From NCBI RefSeq assembly GCF_000317695.1, contig NC_019771.1:5136001-5200000 (forward strand): a stretch of DNA of 64,000 nt, read 5' to 3'. The notes beneath the pieces are model-generated. The model was given only the letters and a program-made list of their open reading frames with translations. It had not been told where the DNA came from and ran no database searches. The position numbers and the translations under genes were made by a program. Shown here piece by piece: positions 8,876 through 16,727 of the stretch. How positions within the stretch are numbered: position 1 is the first letter of the stretch; every line of letters starts with the position of its first letter. This DNA comes from Anabaena cylindrica PCC 7122 (GTDB taxonomy: Bacteria; Cyanobacteriota; Cyanobacteriia; Cyanobacteriales; Nostocaceae).

Positions 8876-9562
8876 TTAATGAGTAGACAAAACTTTACTA
8901 TCATTAATGTCAGATGTGGGAAGAGCGTGAGGACTCTTAAATGAGAGTTGAGCATTTGCTTGTTGACAAACAACCATTGTTTTGACGTGTTCCATTTCAT
9001 CATCACGAATGGCCACAAAGACATCATAAAGATTATCGACTTTTGGACGGCGTGTTTCTGGTGAGTTAGCAGTTTGAAACTCATCAAACATATATAAATC
9101 ACCATCGCGATAGTAGTTAATTGCTACTGCTGGTGCTGGTTGTAATTTCAATTCTGCTTCGTGTTCTGTCAAGAATTTTTGGTAACTGTCATAAGCATGA
9201 TTCTCTACCAATTCCATGAAATTATAAGCAGAACTAGAAGAGACAATATAGAGCGCAACTATAATCCAGTAATAAATTAGTGCAGTTGTTCTTGCTAATA
9301 TGCGATCGCCCCAAAATTGCGAACCTCCCAACGATTCCATGATCAACAGGTGATGCAACTCATTCCAGGATTCGGCAAAATGCACCTTCAGCCAATCGGC
9401 TTTCCGCCAAAATCCCAGTGTTTCATAGAGGTGCAGAACTGAGAGATAGGAAAAATAAGGGACTCGTGCAACGGTTTCCAGGACATAGAAGCGAGGATAA
9501 GGGCGATCGCGATAAACCGTATTAATAACAAAAACAAGTATCCCCACAAGCAACTTAATCAT
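8876..9562 (-). CDS. Plastid-type terminal oxidase (alternative oxidase family)
   Basis: The 228-residue product is a di-iron plastoquinol oxidase of the AOX/PTOX family, which passes electrons from reduced plastoquinone to oxygen at the thylakoid face. Iron-ligand motifs are in place: LET (residues 28-30), NELHHL, NFMELVENHAYDSY and RDDEMEHVKTM. The substrate-channel hydrophobic helix (ALIYYWIIVALYIV) lies between. It is a single gene; the start at 9562 gives a normal N-terminus. In cyanobacteria it works as an electron safety valve in high light or iron limitation (family knowledge). Confidence 0.93.
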   Translation of the reverse strand: MIKLLVGILVFVINTVYRDRPYPRFYVLETVARVPYFSYLSVLHLYETLGFWRKADWLKVHFAESWNELHHLLIMESLGGSQFWGDRILARTTALIYYWIIVALYIVSSSSAYNFMELVENHAYDSYQKFLTEHEAELKLQPAPAVAINYYRDGDLYMFDEFQTANSPETRRPKVDNLYDVFVAIRDDEMEHVKTMVVCQQANAQLSFKSPHALPTSDINDSKVLSTH

Positions 9563-9798
9563 TGTTAATCTCCATTAAATATCAATTTATGAGGTATTGC
9601 TCGAATTTTCAGCTTCTTTTTAACACCTCCAACCCTAAACAGAAAGTTTGAGGATCTTGTGAGGATTACTGACTAAAATATAAATAAATTGTATAATTTT
9701 TCATTAAAATAGCCTACTGGAAATTGACCAACTTCTAAAAAATCTGCGTATTATTGCTGTATACTAGCTGTGCGTAATGTTCAATATAATTTAGGGTA

Positions 9799-9906
9799 AT
9801 GAATAACGATTTACTCGCTTTTTTGGCAGGTGTGGGTTTACTGATTGCCTATCTCATCTTCTCTGCCTTAACGGAAATGGGTACTAAACTACCTGGGAAA
9901 AAATAA
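9799..9906 (+). CDS. Very small single-span membrane protein (35 aa)
   Basis: An ATG with GGG five bases upstream opens a 35-codon frame with one strong hydrophobic helix (LLAFLAGVGLLIAYLIFSAL, residues 5-24) and a basic C-terminal end (KLPGKK). The composition is typical of the tiny subunits of photosynthetic or NDH-1 complexes, but I cannot assign it to a known subunit. A second small membrane protein follows after 63 bases on the same strand, and the two may be co-transcribed. Confidence 0.55.
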   Translation: MNNDLLAFLAGVGLLIAYLIFSALTEMGTKLPGKK

Positions 9907-9969
9907 CTCATGACCGCTTTACATTTCTCAACTCATGGAATGGCATAAAAGAGTTATGAATAATTTAAA

Positions 9970-10116
9970 ATGAGTTTAAGTACCTATTTTTGGGAATTGT
10001 GGCCAATGCGAGATCCACAGAAGAACCATATTAAAATTGATCCAGCTACCCTGGTTTTGATTGTTTCTGCTTTGATACTCATACCCCTGCTGCTGGCTGG
10101 TTTTTTAGGACAATAA
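9970..10116 (+). CDS. Very small single-span membrane protein (48 aa)
   Basis: This 48-codon frame has a soluble aromatic N-terminus (YFWELWPMRDPQ, residues 6-17) followed by one membrane helix (LVLIVSALILIPLLLAGFL, 28-46). The aromatic and basic stretch before the helix suggests a membrane-surface anchor. It follows the 35-residue membrane protein and precedes a Uma2-family gene. Its function is unknown; a small subunit of a thylakoid complex is a reasonable guess only. Confidence 0.55.
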   Translation: MSLSTYFWELWPMRDPQKNHIKIDPATLVLIVSALILIPLLLAGFLGQ

Positions 10117-10170
10117 ACTAGAGATGCTTCAGCTATAAAATAGAATCATTGCGAAGGGATAAATCTAGCT

Positions 10171-10728
10171 ATGGTTTCTGTTAAACATCAACTTACACTA
10201 CAAGAATTTCTTGCCCTTCCAGAAGAGGATATTACCTACGAATTAGTTAACGGCCAAGCCAAACCCAAAATTTCACCAAAAAGATTTCACTCACGATTAA
10301 CTATTGCGCTGTGTCTGCTTCTTACCCAATGGGCGCAAAATCAAGGTGAAATTGGGGTAGAATGGGCAGTGAAGTTAAAACGTGATGGTCGAGATTGGGT
10401 TCCTGTTCCAGACTTACTTTATATCTCTTATGCTCGTTTTTCGAGTGGTGTAATTGAGAATGAAGCTTGTCCTATTCCCCCGGATTTGGTGATTGAAATT
10501 ATATCACCTGACCAATCTTTTGGAGAAATGAGTGCAAAAGCTACAGATTATCTTGATGCTGGTGTCATGAGAGTTTGGGTTGTAGATGCAAAAGCTAAAA
10601 CCGTTACTATTTTTTATCCTGATACTCGTCCGCAAACAAAACGAGGTACAAATACTTTAAAAGAGGCTCTTTCTCCAGGATTGGAAATTACACCTCAACA
10701 AATTTTCCAACAAGCGGGAATTCCTTAA
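10171..10728 (+). CDS. Uma2-family (DUF820) restriction-endonuclease-like protein
   Basis: The 185-residue protein has the PD-(D/E)xK-like core of the Uma2 family, very abundant in cyanobacteria: YELVNGQ near the N-terminus, WVPVPDLLYIS (Asp ligand), PDLVIEIISPDQ and YLDAGVMRVWVVD. The biological role of the family is not settled; many copies travel with mobile DNA. Start and length are normal. It is followed 71 bases later by an antitoxin-like gene. Confidence 0.88.
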   Translation: MVSVKHQLTLQEFLALPEEDITYELVNGQAKPKISPKRFHSRLTIALCLLLTQWAQNQGEIGVEWAVKLKRDGRDWVPVPDLLYISYARFSSGVIENEACPIPPDLVIEIISPDQSFGEMSAKATDYLDAGVMRVWVVDAKAKTVTIFYPDTRPQTKRGTNTLKEALSPGLEITPQQIFQQAGIP

Positions 10729-10729
10729 A

Positions 10730-10757
10730 TGTCAGAATCAGGATTTACAATTGAATT
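10730..10757. repeat. TGTCAGAATCAGGATTTACA repeat, short copy
   Basis: This begins right after the Uma2 stop codon. The same sequence returns at 11629 and 11777. It is a widespread Nostocales dispersed repeat. Confidence 0.6.
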
Positions 10758-10799
10758 TTTTAGTAAAATAGACTGATATAGTTAAAAAGGAAATTTTTT

Positions 10800-11030
10800 A
10801 TGTCATCTCCAGCAATTACCACAGTAATTCAAATGATGGAATCTTTATCTGAAGAGGTACAAGACAAAGTTGTAGAACATCTTCGAGAATATCTGGAAGG
10901 ATTGCAAGATGAATTAAAGTGGGATAATTCATTTAAGAAAACTCAACAAACATTGATTGCATCTGCTCAACGTGCTAAAAGAGAGATAGCAGAAGGACTT
11001 GCAAAGCCAATGGACTACGACAAGTTATGA
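10800..11030 (+). CDS. Antitoxin-like protein (putative TA antitoxin)
   Basis: The 76-residue acidic helical protein (VIQMMESLSEEVQDKVVEHL at residues 9-28) resembles the antitoxins that precede RelE/ParE-type toxins in cyanobacteria. It has a ribosome site AAAAGGAA about seven bases before the ATG. Directly after it, in an overlapping frame, is only a toxin-like fragment, so the partner seems lost. Confidence 0.65.
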   Translation: MSSPAITTVIQMMESLSEEVQDKVVEHLREYLEGLQDELKWDNSFKKTQQTLIASAQRAKREIAEGLAKPMDYDKL

Positions 11031-11127
11031 AGTCCGCATCCTTCTTTTTAGCATGAATATTAGTCTCTTGATAAGTAAGTTAGACAGAGTGCGAGAAAAA
11101 AGAAAGCAACAACAATCTATCTACTAG
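11026..11127 (+). pseudogene. Possible remnant of a RelE/ParE-type toxin
   Basis: Overlapping the antitoxin stop, the frame that starts with TAT at 11026 reads YEVRILLFS and then unrelated sequence to a stop at 11125. YEVRIL is the typical opening of a RelE-family toxin, usually 80-100 residues long. Only about the first seven residues look right and the rest seems deleted or scrambled. The call rests on that short match and the gene order. Confidence 0.35.
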
Positions 11128-11212
11128 CATTATCTGTGTTAAAAATTAGGTTCATTAGTTATTGTACCTAATCCACTCTAGAGTAAAATATCGGTATTTG
11201 GAAGAAGTAGTC

Positions 11213-11413
11213 ATGAAAATAAAAGCAATTATCTGGGAAGAAGACGGTGTATGGTGTGGTTCTGTACCAGCTTTACCAGGATGTCATACCTGGGGGGAAA
11301 GCTACGAACATTTATTAGAAATGCTTAAAGACGCTGTTCAAGGTTGGTTAGAAGTTGCTAGTCAGCAAGAAGAAATTGAACCACAAAAACAGTTGATTGA
11401 GTTATCCTTATGA
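11213..11413 (+). CDS. hicB: HicB-family antitoxin
   Basis: The 66-residue product has the partial RNase H-like HicB fold: MKIKAIIWEEDGVW, then SVPALPGCHTWGES and an amphipathic helix LLEMLKDAVQGWLEV. It neutralises HicA. The start is put at the ATG at 11213; longer frames upstream lack a family match. The stop overlaps the hicA start (ATGA), which is the normal translationally coupled arrangement, although here the antitoxin comes first. Confidence 0.9.
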   Translation: MKIKAIIWEEDGVWCGSVPALPGCHTWGESYEHLLEMLKDAVQGWLEVASQQEEIEPQKQLIELSL

Positions 11414-11619
11414 AATCGGTTTCTGGCAAATCTCTGTGTAAGATTGTTGAACGTTATGGATGGACTTTAAAACGGATAACTGGTAGTCACCATATTTATG
11501 CTAAGGAAGGTATGAGTGTTATTCTTTCTATTCCTGTTCATAGTAATCGTGATCTACCCAATGGTACACTGAGAAGTATATTGAAAGATGCAAGTTTAAC
11601 TGAGGAAGATTTAGATTAA
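11410..11619 (+). CDS. hicA: HicA-family mRNA interferase toxin
   Basis: The 69-residue protein has the double-stranded RNA-binding-like fold of HicA with GWTLKRITGSHHIYAKEG; the histidine in GSHHI is the catalytic residue of the family. PVHSNRDLPNGTLRSILKDA is the usual C-terminal half. It appears intact and overlaps hicB by four bases, so this is a potentially working type II module. Confidence 0.9.
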   Translation: MKSVSGKSLCKIVERYGWTLKRITGSHHIYAKEGMSVILSIPVHSNRDLPNGTLRSILKDASLTEEDLD

Positions 11620-11990
11620 TTTCATTGTCAGAATCAGGATTTTTAAGATTAGAGGATTAACAGGATTTTATATAAAAAATCATCTTGTGCAATTCCAGAT
11701 TTTCAACACTTAGGGCATAGATTTTGGTTGGTTTCTTTTGTCTCGTCTCCAGACTTTTAAACTGTAAAATCTAACTGTCAGAATCAGGATTTACAGGATT
11801 AAAGGATTTGCAGGATTAAGAAAAATTACTAATATTGAAAATCTATGTGTGGTGTGTTTCGAGCAATCTCGCTTCGTAATCTCGAAGAGCAGCACAAAGA
11901 AGAAAACAAAATATTTAGTAATTTTGATAACACCTGGCTTACTGCTAAGGTAGTGTGTTAAATTAGGTTAAAGTAGCTACTGAGTTTTTA
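11620..11990. repeat. Two copies of the TGTCAGAATCAGGATT repeat in a gene-free stretch
   Basis: Copies lie at about 11629-11675 and 11777-11822; each contains TCAGAATCAGGATT followed by AGGATTA-type units. No gene was found in this stretch. Around 11865-11895 there is a CAATCTCGCTTCGTAATCTC-like segment seen in other Nostocales intergenic repeats. Confidence 0.6.
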
Positions 11991-12191
11991 ATGAATAAAG
12001 AAGAATTAATAAAAATTCAAATGAGTGTCTATCCAGATGGGAAAACATTTAAGAAAACACATTTCAACCGAGCTATACAAGAACTATATGTAAACAATCA
12101 GCAAATTGAGCTTTCAAAAAGTACAAAAGATAAATTTCAGAAAATTTTCGATTTTTGTACAGAGAAATTAGCGAATTCAACACATCCTTAA
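11991..12191 (+). CDS. Small hypothetical protein
   Basis: This 66-residue lysine-rich, helical product has no membrane segment or known motif (opens NKEELIKIQMSVYPDGKTF). An ATG with weak ribosome site starts it. It may be a remnant or a small regulatory protein; I do not recognise the family. Confidence 0.4.
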   Translation: MNKEELIKIQMSVYPDGKTFKKTHFNRAIQELYVNNQQIELSKSTKDKFQKIFDFCTEKLANSTHP

Positions 12192-12248
12192 GTTCTCCCT
12201 GTTGTCAGGTGCGCTAACTCACCGCTAACGCACCCAAAACCAACAATC

Positions 12249-13397
12249 TTACTGACCCAAAACCTCTTTCAAAGCCTCAACTAACTTATCCACACTTTCA
12301 GGACGACTATTAAAACCCATCAAACCTACACGCCAAACCTTACCCGCTAATTCTCCCAAACCACCACCAACTTCAATGTTATGCTCAAGTAATAACTGCC
12401 GTGCAACTGCTTTACCATCTACCCCTTCAGGAATGCAAACAGTAGTTAAAGTTGGTAGCCGAAATTCCTTGGCAACGTGCATTTTTAAACCGATTTCTTC
12501 CAAGCTTTCCCAAAGATATTCAACATTCTTTTGATGACGTTGCCAGCAATTTGCTAAACCTTCTTCCGCCACTAAACGCAATGCTTCCCGTAAACCATAA
12601 TATAAATTAACCGGGGCAGTGTGGTGATATATGCGATCGCTTCCCCAATATTTCCCCAATAACAACATATCCAAATACCAGTTTGCAACCTTAGTCTCGC
12701 GCTTCTGCAATTTCTCCATAGCATGGGGACTCATGGTAAAGGGTGACGCACCAGGAGAACAACCCAAGCCTTTTTGACTGCAACTATAAGCTAAATCAAC
12801 ACCCCACTCATCTAAAAAAATGGGAACACCACCTAAGCTAGTTACAGTATCCACTAATAGCAATGTGCCATATTTGCGGCACAACTCACCCACCTCTTCT
12901 AAAGGTTGACGTGCGCCGGTGGAAGTTTCCGCATGAACTAAAGCTAAAATCGCGGGTTTATGGGTTTCTACTGCCGTACTAATTTCATCTAAATTGAAAA
13001 CTTGCCCCCAGGGTTTGGTAATGATTCGCACATCTGCGCCATATCTTCCTGCCATATCTACTAAGCGATTACCGAAATAACCAGCTACACCAATTAATAC
13101 TACATCTCCCGGTTCTACGGTATTAGCTAAAGTGGCTTCCATTGCGGCTGTACCTGTACCACTGACGGCGATAGTATGGGGGTTTTCTGTTTGCCATACA
13201 TAGCGTAGCAGAGATTGAATCTCATCCATGAGGGCTAAAAATGCGGGATCTAGATGCCCTATGGGTGTGTTATTCATCGCCTGTAATACTGCTGGATGGG
13301 CATTGGAGGGGCCGGGTCCAAGTAATAGACGGTGGGGGACTTCTAGGGGTGAAAGTTTTAACGAGTGATTATCGTTGACGGAAATTGTGGATGTCAT
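12249..13397 (-). CDS. Class V aminotransferase, alanine/serine-glyoxylate aminotransferase type
   Basis: This 382-residue PLP enzyme has the fold-type I pattern of alanine-glyoxylate / serine-pyruvate aminotransferases: GPGPSNAHPAV near the N-terminus, SGTGTAAMEA (phosphate loop, about 79-88), Asp183 in LLVDTVTSLGG, and Lys209 in SCSQKGLGCSPG as the probable PLP Schiff-base lysine. In cyanobacteria the enzyme handles glyoxylate from photorespiration. It is a single gene with complete length; it is convergent with the small gene to its left. Confidence 0.92.
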   Translation of the reverse strand: MTSTISVNDNHSLKLSPLEVPHRLLLGPGPSNAHPAVLQAMNNTPIGHLDPAFLALMDEIQSLLRYVWQTENPHTIAVSGTGTAAMEATLANTVEPGDVVLIGVAGYFGNRLVDMAGRYGADVRIITKPWGQVFNLDEISTAVETHKPAILALVHAETSTGARQPLEEVGELCRKYGTLLLVDTVTSLGGVPIFLDEWGVDLAYSCSQKGLGCSPGASPFTMSPHAMEKLQKRETKVANWYLDMLLLGKYWGSDRIYHHTAPVNLYYGLREALRLVAEEGLANCWQRHQKNVEYLWESLEEIGLKMHVAKEFRLPTLTTVCIPEGVDGKAVARQLLLEHNIEVGGGLGELAGKVWRVGLMGFNSRPESVDKLVEALKEVLGQ

Positions 13398-13576
13398 AAT
13401 TTATTTCGAGGCTAAATGGTAATTAATCGCATGATAAAACGATCGCATCACCGATGTTTTTATCAGTTTCATGATTGTCTACCATTCGTAGGAAGAAGCT
13501 ATATCCCCAAAGTCTTAAAGTGGATGTAACAAGCTGTTAAGACCTGTTCAGGCGATCGCTTCATGAGTTAGTTATC

Positions 13577-14095
13577 ATGAGTCAAAAACGTTCTAGCTTA
13601 AAACCCTTAGAAGGGGCAAATCGGTCACTCAGGCGTAGATTAGACCTCAAAGGAGAAATAGCCTTAGCGATTGCCCCCACCGCAGTTGTACTGTTAGTTA
13701 TGTATTTTGTAGAAGCACTCACACAACAACGCTTATTGTTTGCCTCTCTTGCTTCTAGCGCTTTTTTAATTTATCTTGACCCCCAACACGGAACCAATGC
13801 TATCCGCACTTTGATGCTTGCCCAAATGATGGCTGCTAGTATTGGATTTATCACCTATTTAGGTTTTGGTGGTGGCTATATTTCCGGTGGACTGGCTATG
13901 GTAATCGCTATTTTTCTCATGATTTTACTAGATGCTATGCACCCCCCAGCCGTTGCTACCTCTATCAGTTTTGCTTTAAAAGCTGGTAATATAAGTAACC
14001 TGGTATTATTTGCTTGGGCAGTGGGTATTACAGCTATTTTGGTAGGATTAGAGCGTTATGCTCTTTGGCTACTAGCGCATTACAGACACCAATAA
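13577..14095 (+). CDS. HPP-family integral membrane protein
   Basis: The 172-residue protein has four or five membrane helices (about 31-48, 55-70, 76-92, 98-118, 136-163) and the DAMHPPAVATS motif (HPP) that names the family. An ATG with upstream GTTATC gives only a weak ribosome site. Plant and cyanobacterial HPP proteins have been linked to nitrite transport; that role is possible but not shown here. Confidence 0.88.
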   Translation: MSQKRSSLKPLEGANRSLRRRLDLKGEIALAIAPTAVVLLVMYFVEALTQQRLLFASLASSAFLIYLDPQHGTNAIRTLMLAQMMAASIGFITYLGFGGGYISGGLAMVIAIFLMILLDAMHPPAVATSISFALKAGNISNLVLFAWAVGITAILVGLERYALWLLAHYRHQ

Positions 14096-14201
14096 TTTAA
14101 TTATTTGATTTATTTTCTATACTCTATTTCTTTTAATTAAAAGTTAACCACCATAATTTATGATAGAGTTACTAAACTAATACCAGAGATTAATATTTTT
14201 C

Positions 14202-14675
14202 GTGTGGATTAGACAAACAAGAAGAGGCTTTTTAGCTTTTATCTTATTTAGTGTCCTGATTATTCTTTTACTCCTACTTAACCCTATGATATTCACAGGC
14301 AAACGACCAGACAATTTAGGCGTTCGAGATGGTAAGTTAGCACCCTGTCCCCCCAGTCCTAACTGTGTTTCCAGTCAAGCATCAGATCCACTCCATCAAA
14401 TTGCACCTCTGAGTTTTACATCAAACCCAGAGCAAGCATTATCTAAACTAAAAGGTATTATTCAATCTTTACCTAGAACCAAGTTGATTACTGAAACTGA
14501 AGATTATTTATATGCAGAATTTAAAAGTGGTTTGATGGGATTTGTAGATGATGTAGAATTTTATCTCGACCATAACTCTAACATCATCCATATGCGTTCA
14601 GCTTCCCGCTTAGGTTATGGTGATTTAGGAGTAAATCGCCAACGCATTGAGACTATTCGATCTAAATTTAACTAA
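14202..14675 (+). CDS. DUF1499 membrane-anchored protein
   Basis: A GTG start at 14202 gives a 157-residue protein with one N-terminal membrane helix (LAFILFSVLIILLLLLNPM, residues 11-29) and the DUF1499 domain, recognised by CPPSPNCVSSQ, IIQSLPRTKLI, YLYAEFKSGLMGFVDDVEF and SASRLGYGDLGVNRQRIE. The domain is usually extracytoplasmic; its function is unknown. Its stop codon overlaps the stop of the convergent glycosyltransferase gene. Confidence 0.88.
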   Translation: MWIRQTRRGFLAFILFSVLIILLLLLNPMIFTGKRPDNLGVRDGKLAPCPPSPNCVSSQASDPLHQIAPLSFTSNPEQALSKLKGIIQSLPRTKLITETEDYLYAEFKSGLMGFVDDVEFYLDHNSNIIHMRSASRLGYGDLGVNRQRIETIRSKFN

Positions 14676-15742
14676 ACTAAAGCAGGGCGTAAATATCCAT
14701 TTTGTTGAGCAATTTTTTCGCCGATAATTTGCTGGTAAAGCGCCTCATAGCCATTAGTCATTTGCTGTAAACTAAACTTTTCTTCTGCATAATGTCGGCA
14801 AGCATAACGGTTTAATCTATTTATCTTGTCAATAGCATTAATGCATTCTTGTGTATTATCACAAAGGAACCCAGTTTCACCATCAGAAATTACTTCTGGA
14901 GTCGAACCCATTCGCATCGCGATTACTGGAGTACCCGCAGCCATTGACTCTACCATTACTAACCCAAAAGGTTCTCGCCAAGTAATAGGAAATAAAGTAG
15001 CTACTGCACCACCCATGATCGCATTTTTTTGCACATGATTTGCTTCACCTAAATATTGAATTTGCTTTCCGTCAATCTGCGGTTTAATTTGCGTTTCAAA
15101 ATACTCTACATCTACGAAATCTACCTTACCCGCTATCTTCAACTGCCAACCAGATTTTTTAGCAATCTCAATAGCTAAATGTGGACCCTTTTCTGGAGAT
15201 ATTCTACCTAAAAATGCTAAATAAGGTGGATCTGTTGGTTGAGCATAAAATTCATAACTACTAACATCAATTCCATTATAAACTGTTGCTACATAATTTA
15301 ACTCTAAACTGGGTTCTCTTTGAGCATCAGAAATACTAACATAAGGCTGCTTTTTGGCATATCTAAATATCTTTTCATTATCGGGTGTAAAAATTCCATG
15401 CAAGGTGTGAATTGTTGGAGTTTTTACCAGATTCGCATACGCTAGGGGGCTATGTCCCATATGGGAGTGAATGATATCAAACTCATCTGCTCGTTCATAT
15501 ACTGAGGCTAGTTGTAGCGATTCATAAATGCTGCAATCTTTGACAGTTTTATCAAGTCTTAAAGCACGAGGATGAACTGATATTAATTTTGCCAAAGTGA
15601 GAGAATCACCTGATGCAAATAGCGTCACTTCATGACCTTTTCGGACTAATTCATCAGTCAATAATCCTACTACCAATTCTATACCACCATAAGCTGGAGG
15701 TGGTACTCTCTCCCACAATGGAGCAATTTGAGCAATTTTCAT
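14672..15742 (-). CDS. GT4-family glycosyltransferase
   Basis: This 356-residue GT-B fold enzyme opens with APLWERVPPPAYGGIELVV, the usual donor/acceptor glycine loop, and has LGRISPEKGPHLAIEIAK (about 177-194) and EPFGLVMVESMAAGTPVIA with the E-x7-E motif typical of family 4 retaining transferases. It probably adds a sugar to a lipid or polysaccharide precursor at the cytoplasmic face. It is a single gene, with its tail overlapping the stop of the DUF1499 gene. Confidence 0.92.
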   Translation of the reverse strand: MKIAQIAPLWERVPPPAYGGIELVVGLLTDELVRKGHEVTLFASGDSLTLAKLISVHPRALRLDKTVKDCSIYESLQLASVYERADEFDIIHSHMGHSPLAYANLVKTPTIHTLHGIFTPDNEKIFRYAKKQPYVSISDAQREPSLELNYVATVYNGIDVSSYEFYAQPTDPPYLAFLGRISPEKGPHLAIEIAKKSGWQLKIAGKVDFVDVEYFETQIKPQIDGKQIQYLGEANHVQKNAIMGGAVATLFPITWREPFGLVMVESMAAGTPVIAMRMGSTPEVISDGETGFLCDNTQECINAIDKINRLNRYACRHYAEEKFSLQQMTNGYEALYQQIIGEKIAQQNGYLRPALV

Positions 15743-16137
15743 GTCAGTCTCCTAAAAAGTAGAATTACAATTAGCGGTGTTTATTATTTAATTTGGAATT
15801 AATGCCCAGTGATTAACTATAGCAGTAAATCACTTGAAGCAACAACTATATAGATAATTGCCTCAAAATTTTATGCTGTTATTTTGATATTTTTTGTCTA
15901 TCTTAGGTAGTGATTTCAGCCTCATCAAAAGACATAAAATAAGACTTCGCAAATAAAATCAGTATCTCTATAAATGGCAATTAACTAACATAAACCCCCA
16001 TATTATCCCAAAATATGCAGTTTATTATCTTTCAATATATAGGGTGATTTGTTCCTGTATTTAAGCCTGAGTGGATGTTGAAAAATTTGTAACCCGAATC
16101 ATAATTGATCATTTTCCATTTAATTAATCAACATCAA
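15743..16137. other. Gene-free stretch upstream of repeat cluster
   Basis: AT-rich, no open frame of protein-like composition on either strand. It should contain the glycosyltransferase promoter. The following 590 bases up to potC are mostly repeat elements. Confidence 0.5.
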
Positions 16138-16444
16138 TATAGCAATTCCCAAGCTCATGAAATACACCCCACCCGCGCTGTCGCGCACCCTCCCCTTACC
16201 AAGCTACGGTGTACACACAAGTGATCTGATTACCCAAAACAAGCCCTGGCGATTATAAATCACGGCTACACAAACAAAGTCCACCTACGTGGACTAAGAA
16301 ACAATACTGGTTTTGCCTGTGTAGTTGCGGTTTCTAACCGCCGATTTAATCTTAAATAGGACTTGTGTGTACACCGTAGCCCCTTACCAAGGGGAGGGTT
16401 GGGGAGGGGTAATTTTGTATCTAACTAGAGTGGGAAAGGCTATA
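16138..16444. repeat. Copy 3 of the TATAGC...GCTATA repeat, split by a nested MITE
   Basis: The outer parts 16138-16203 and 16380-16444 together make one ordinary 119-bp copy (with a 12-base target duplication). The copy is interrupted in its central palindrome by a 176-bp inverted-repeat element. Confidence 0.9.
16204..16379. mobile_element. MITE with perfect 19-bp terminal inverted repeats and 12-bp target duplication
   Basis: The left end CTACGGTGTACACACAAGT (16204-16222) and right end (16361-16379) are perfect inverted copies. The flanks CCCCTTACCAAG at 16192-16203 and 16380-16391 are identical 12-bp direct repeats, the expected insertion footprint. The interior has no gene but includes a GTCCACCTACGTGGAC near-palindrome. 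Long target duplications of 10-13 bp and internal deletion suggest an IS4-family parent acting in trans, which is an inference. Confidence 0.88.
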
Positions 16445-16473
16445 ACTACAACCACTACTACAAACCAATGTTG

Positions 16474-16566
16474 ATACAGCAGCTTGCGTAGTTAGGAGAT
16501 ACAAAATCTAAATTGAACCCTATACACAAAGCCAGTTTCACTTCTGACTCCTGGATTCTGCTGTAT
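16474..16566. repeat. ATACAGCAG/CTGCTGTAT palindromic element
   Basis: Terminal inverted repeats atacagcag and ctgctgtat (the right copy at 16558-16566), with AAAGCCAGTTT and a single CTGACTCCTGG heptamer-like unit inside. It is homologous to 4442-4522 in opposite orientation, but with only one heptamer unit. Confidence 0.65.
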
Positions 16567-16667
16567 GTTGCATATACCTCTCTTCAGCAGATTACATATG
16601 CTGAATTTTAATATAATTCTCAGTCTGCTAAATTACTGATTAATTCTGTAGCATCACCGTTAAAACG

Positions 16668-16696
16668 TTGACTTTTCCAATAAAAGCGTATAATAT
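16668..16696 (+). promoter_or_regulatory. Candidate sigma70-type promoter of potC
   Basis: TTGACT at 16668-16673 is followed by TATAAT at 16689-16694 (15-base spacer) or TAATAT at 16691-16696 (17-base spacer). It lies about 30 bases before the potC ATG, giving a short leader. It suggests that potC is transcribed on its own. Confidence 0.5.
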
Positions 16697-16727
16697 AATA
16701 CAATAAAATATAAAGTTAAATATAAGC

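Noticed and set aside
8876..9562. Reading the minus-strand gene as a mitochondrial-type alternative oxidase from contamination
   Set aside because: Motifs fit the plastid/cyanobacterial PTOX branch and the HIP1 site GCGATCGC within the gene matches the surrounding genome.
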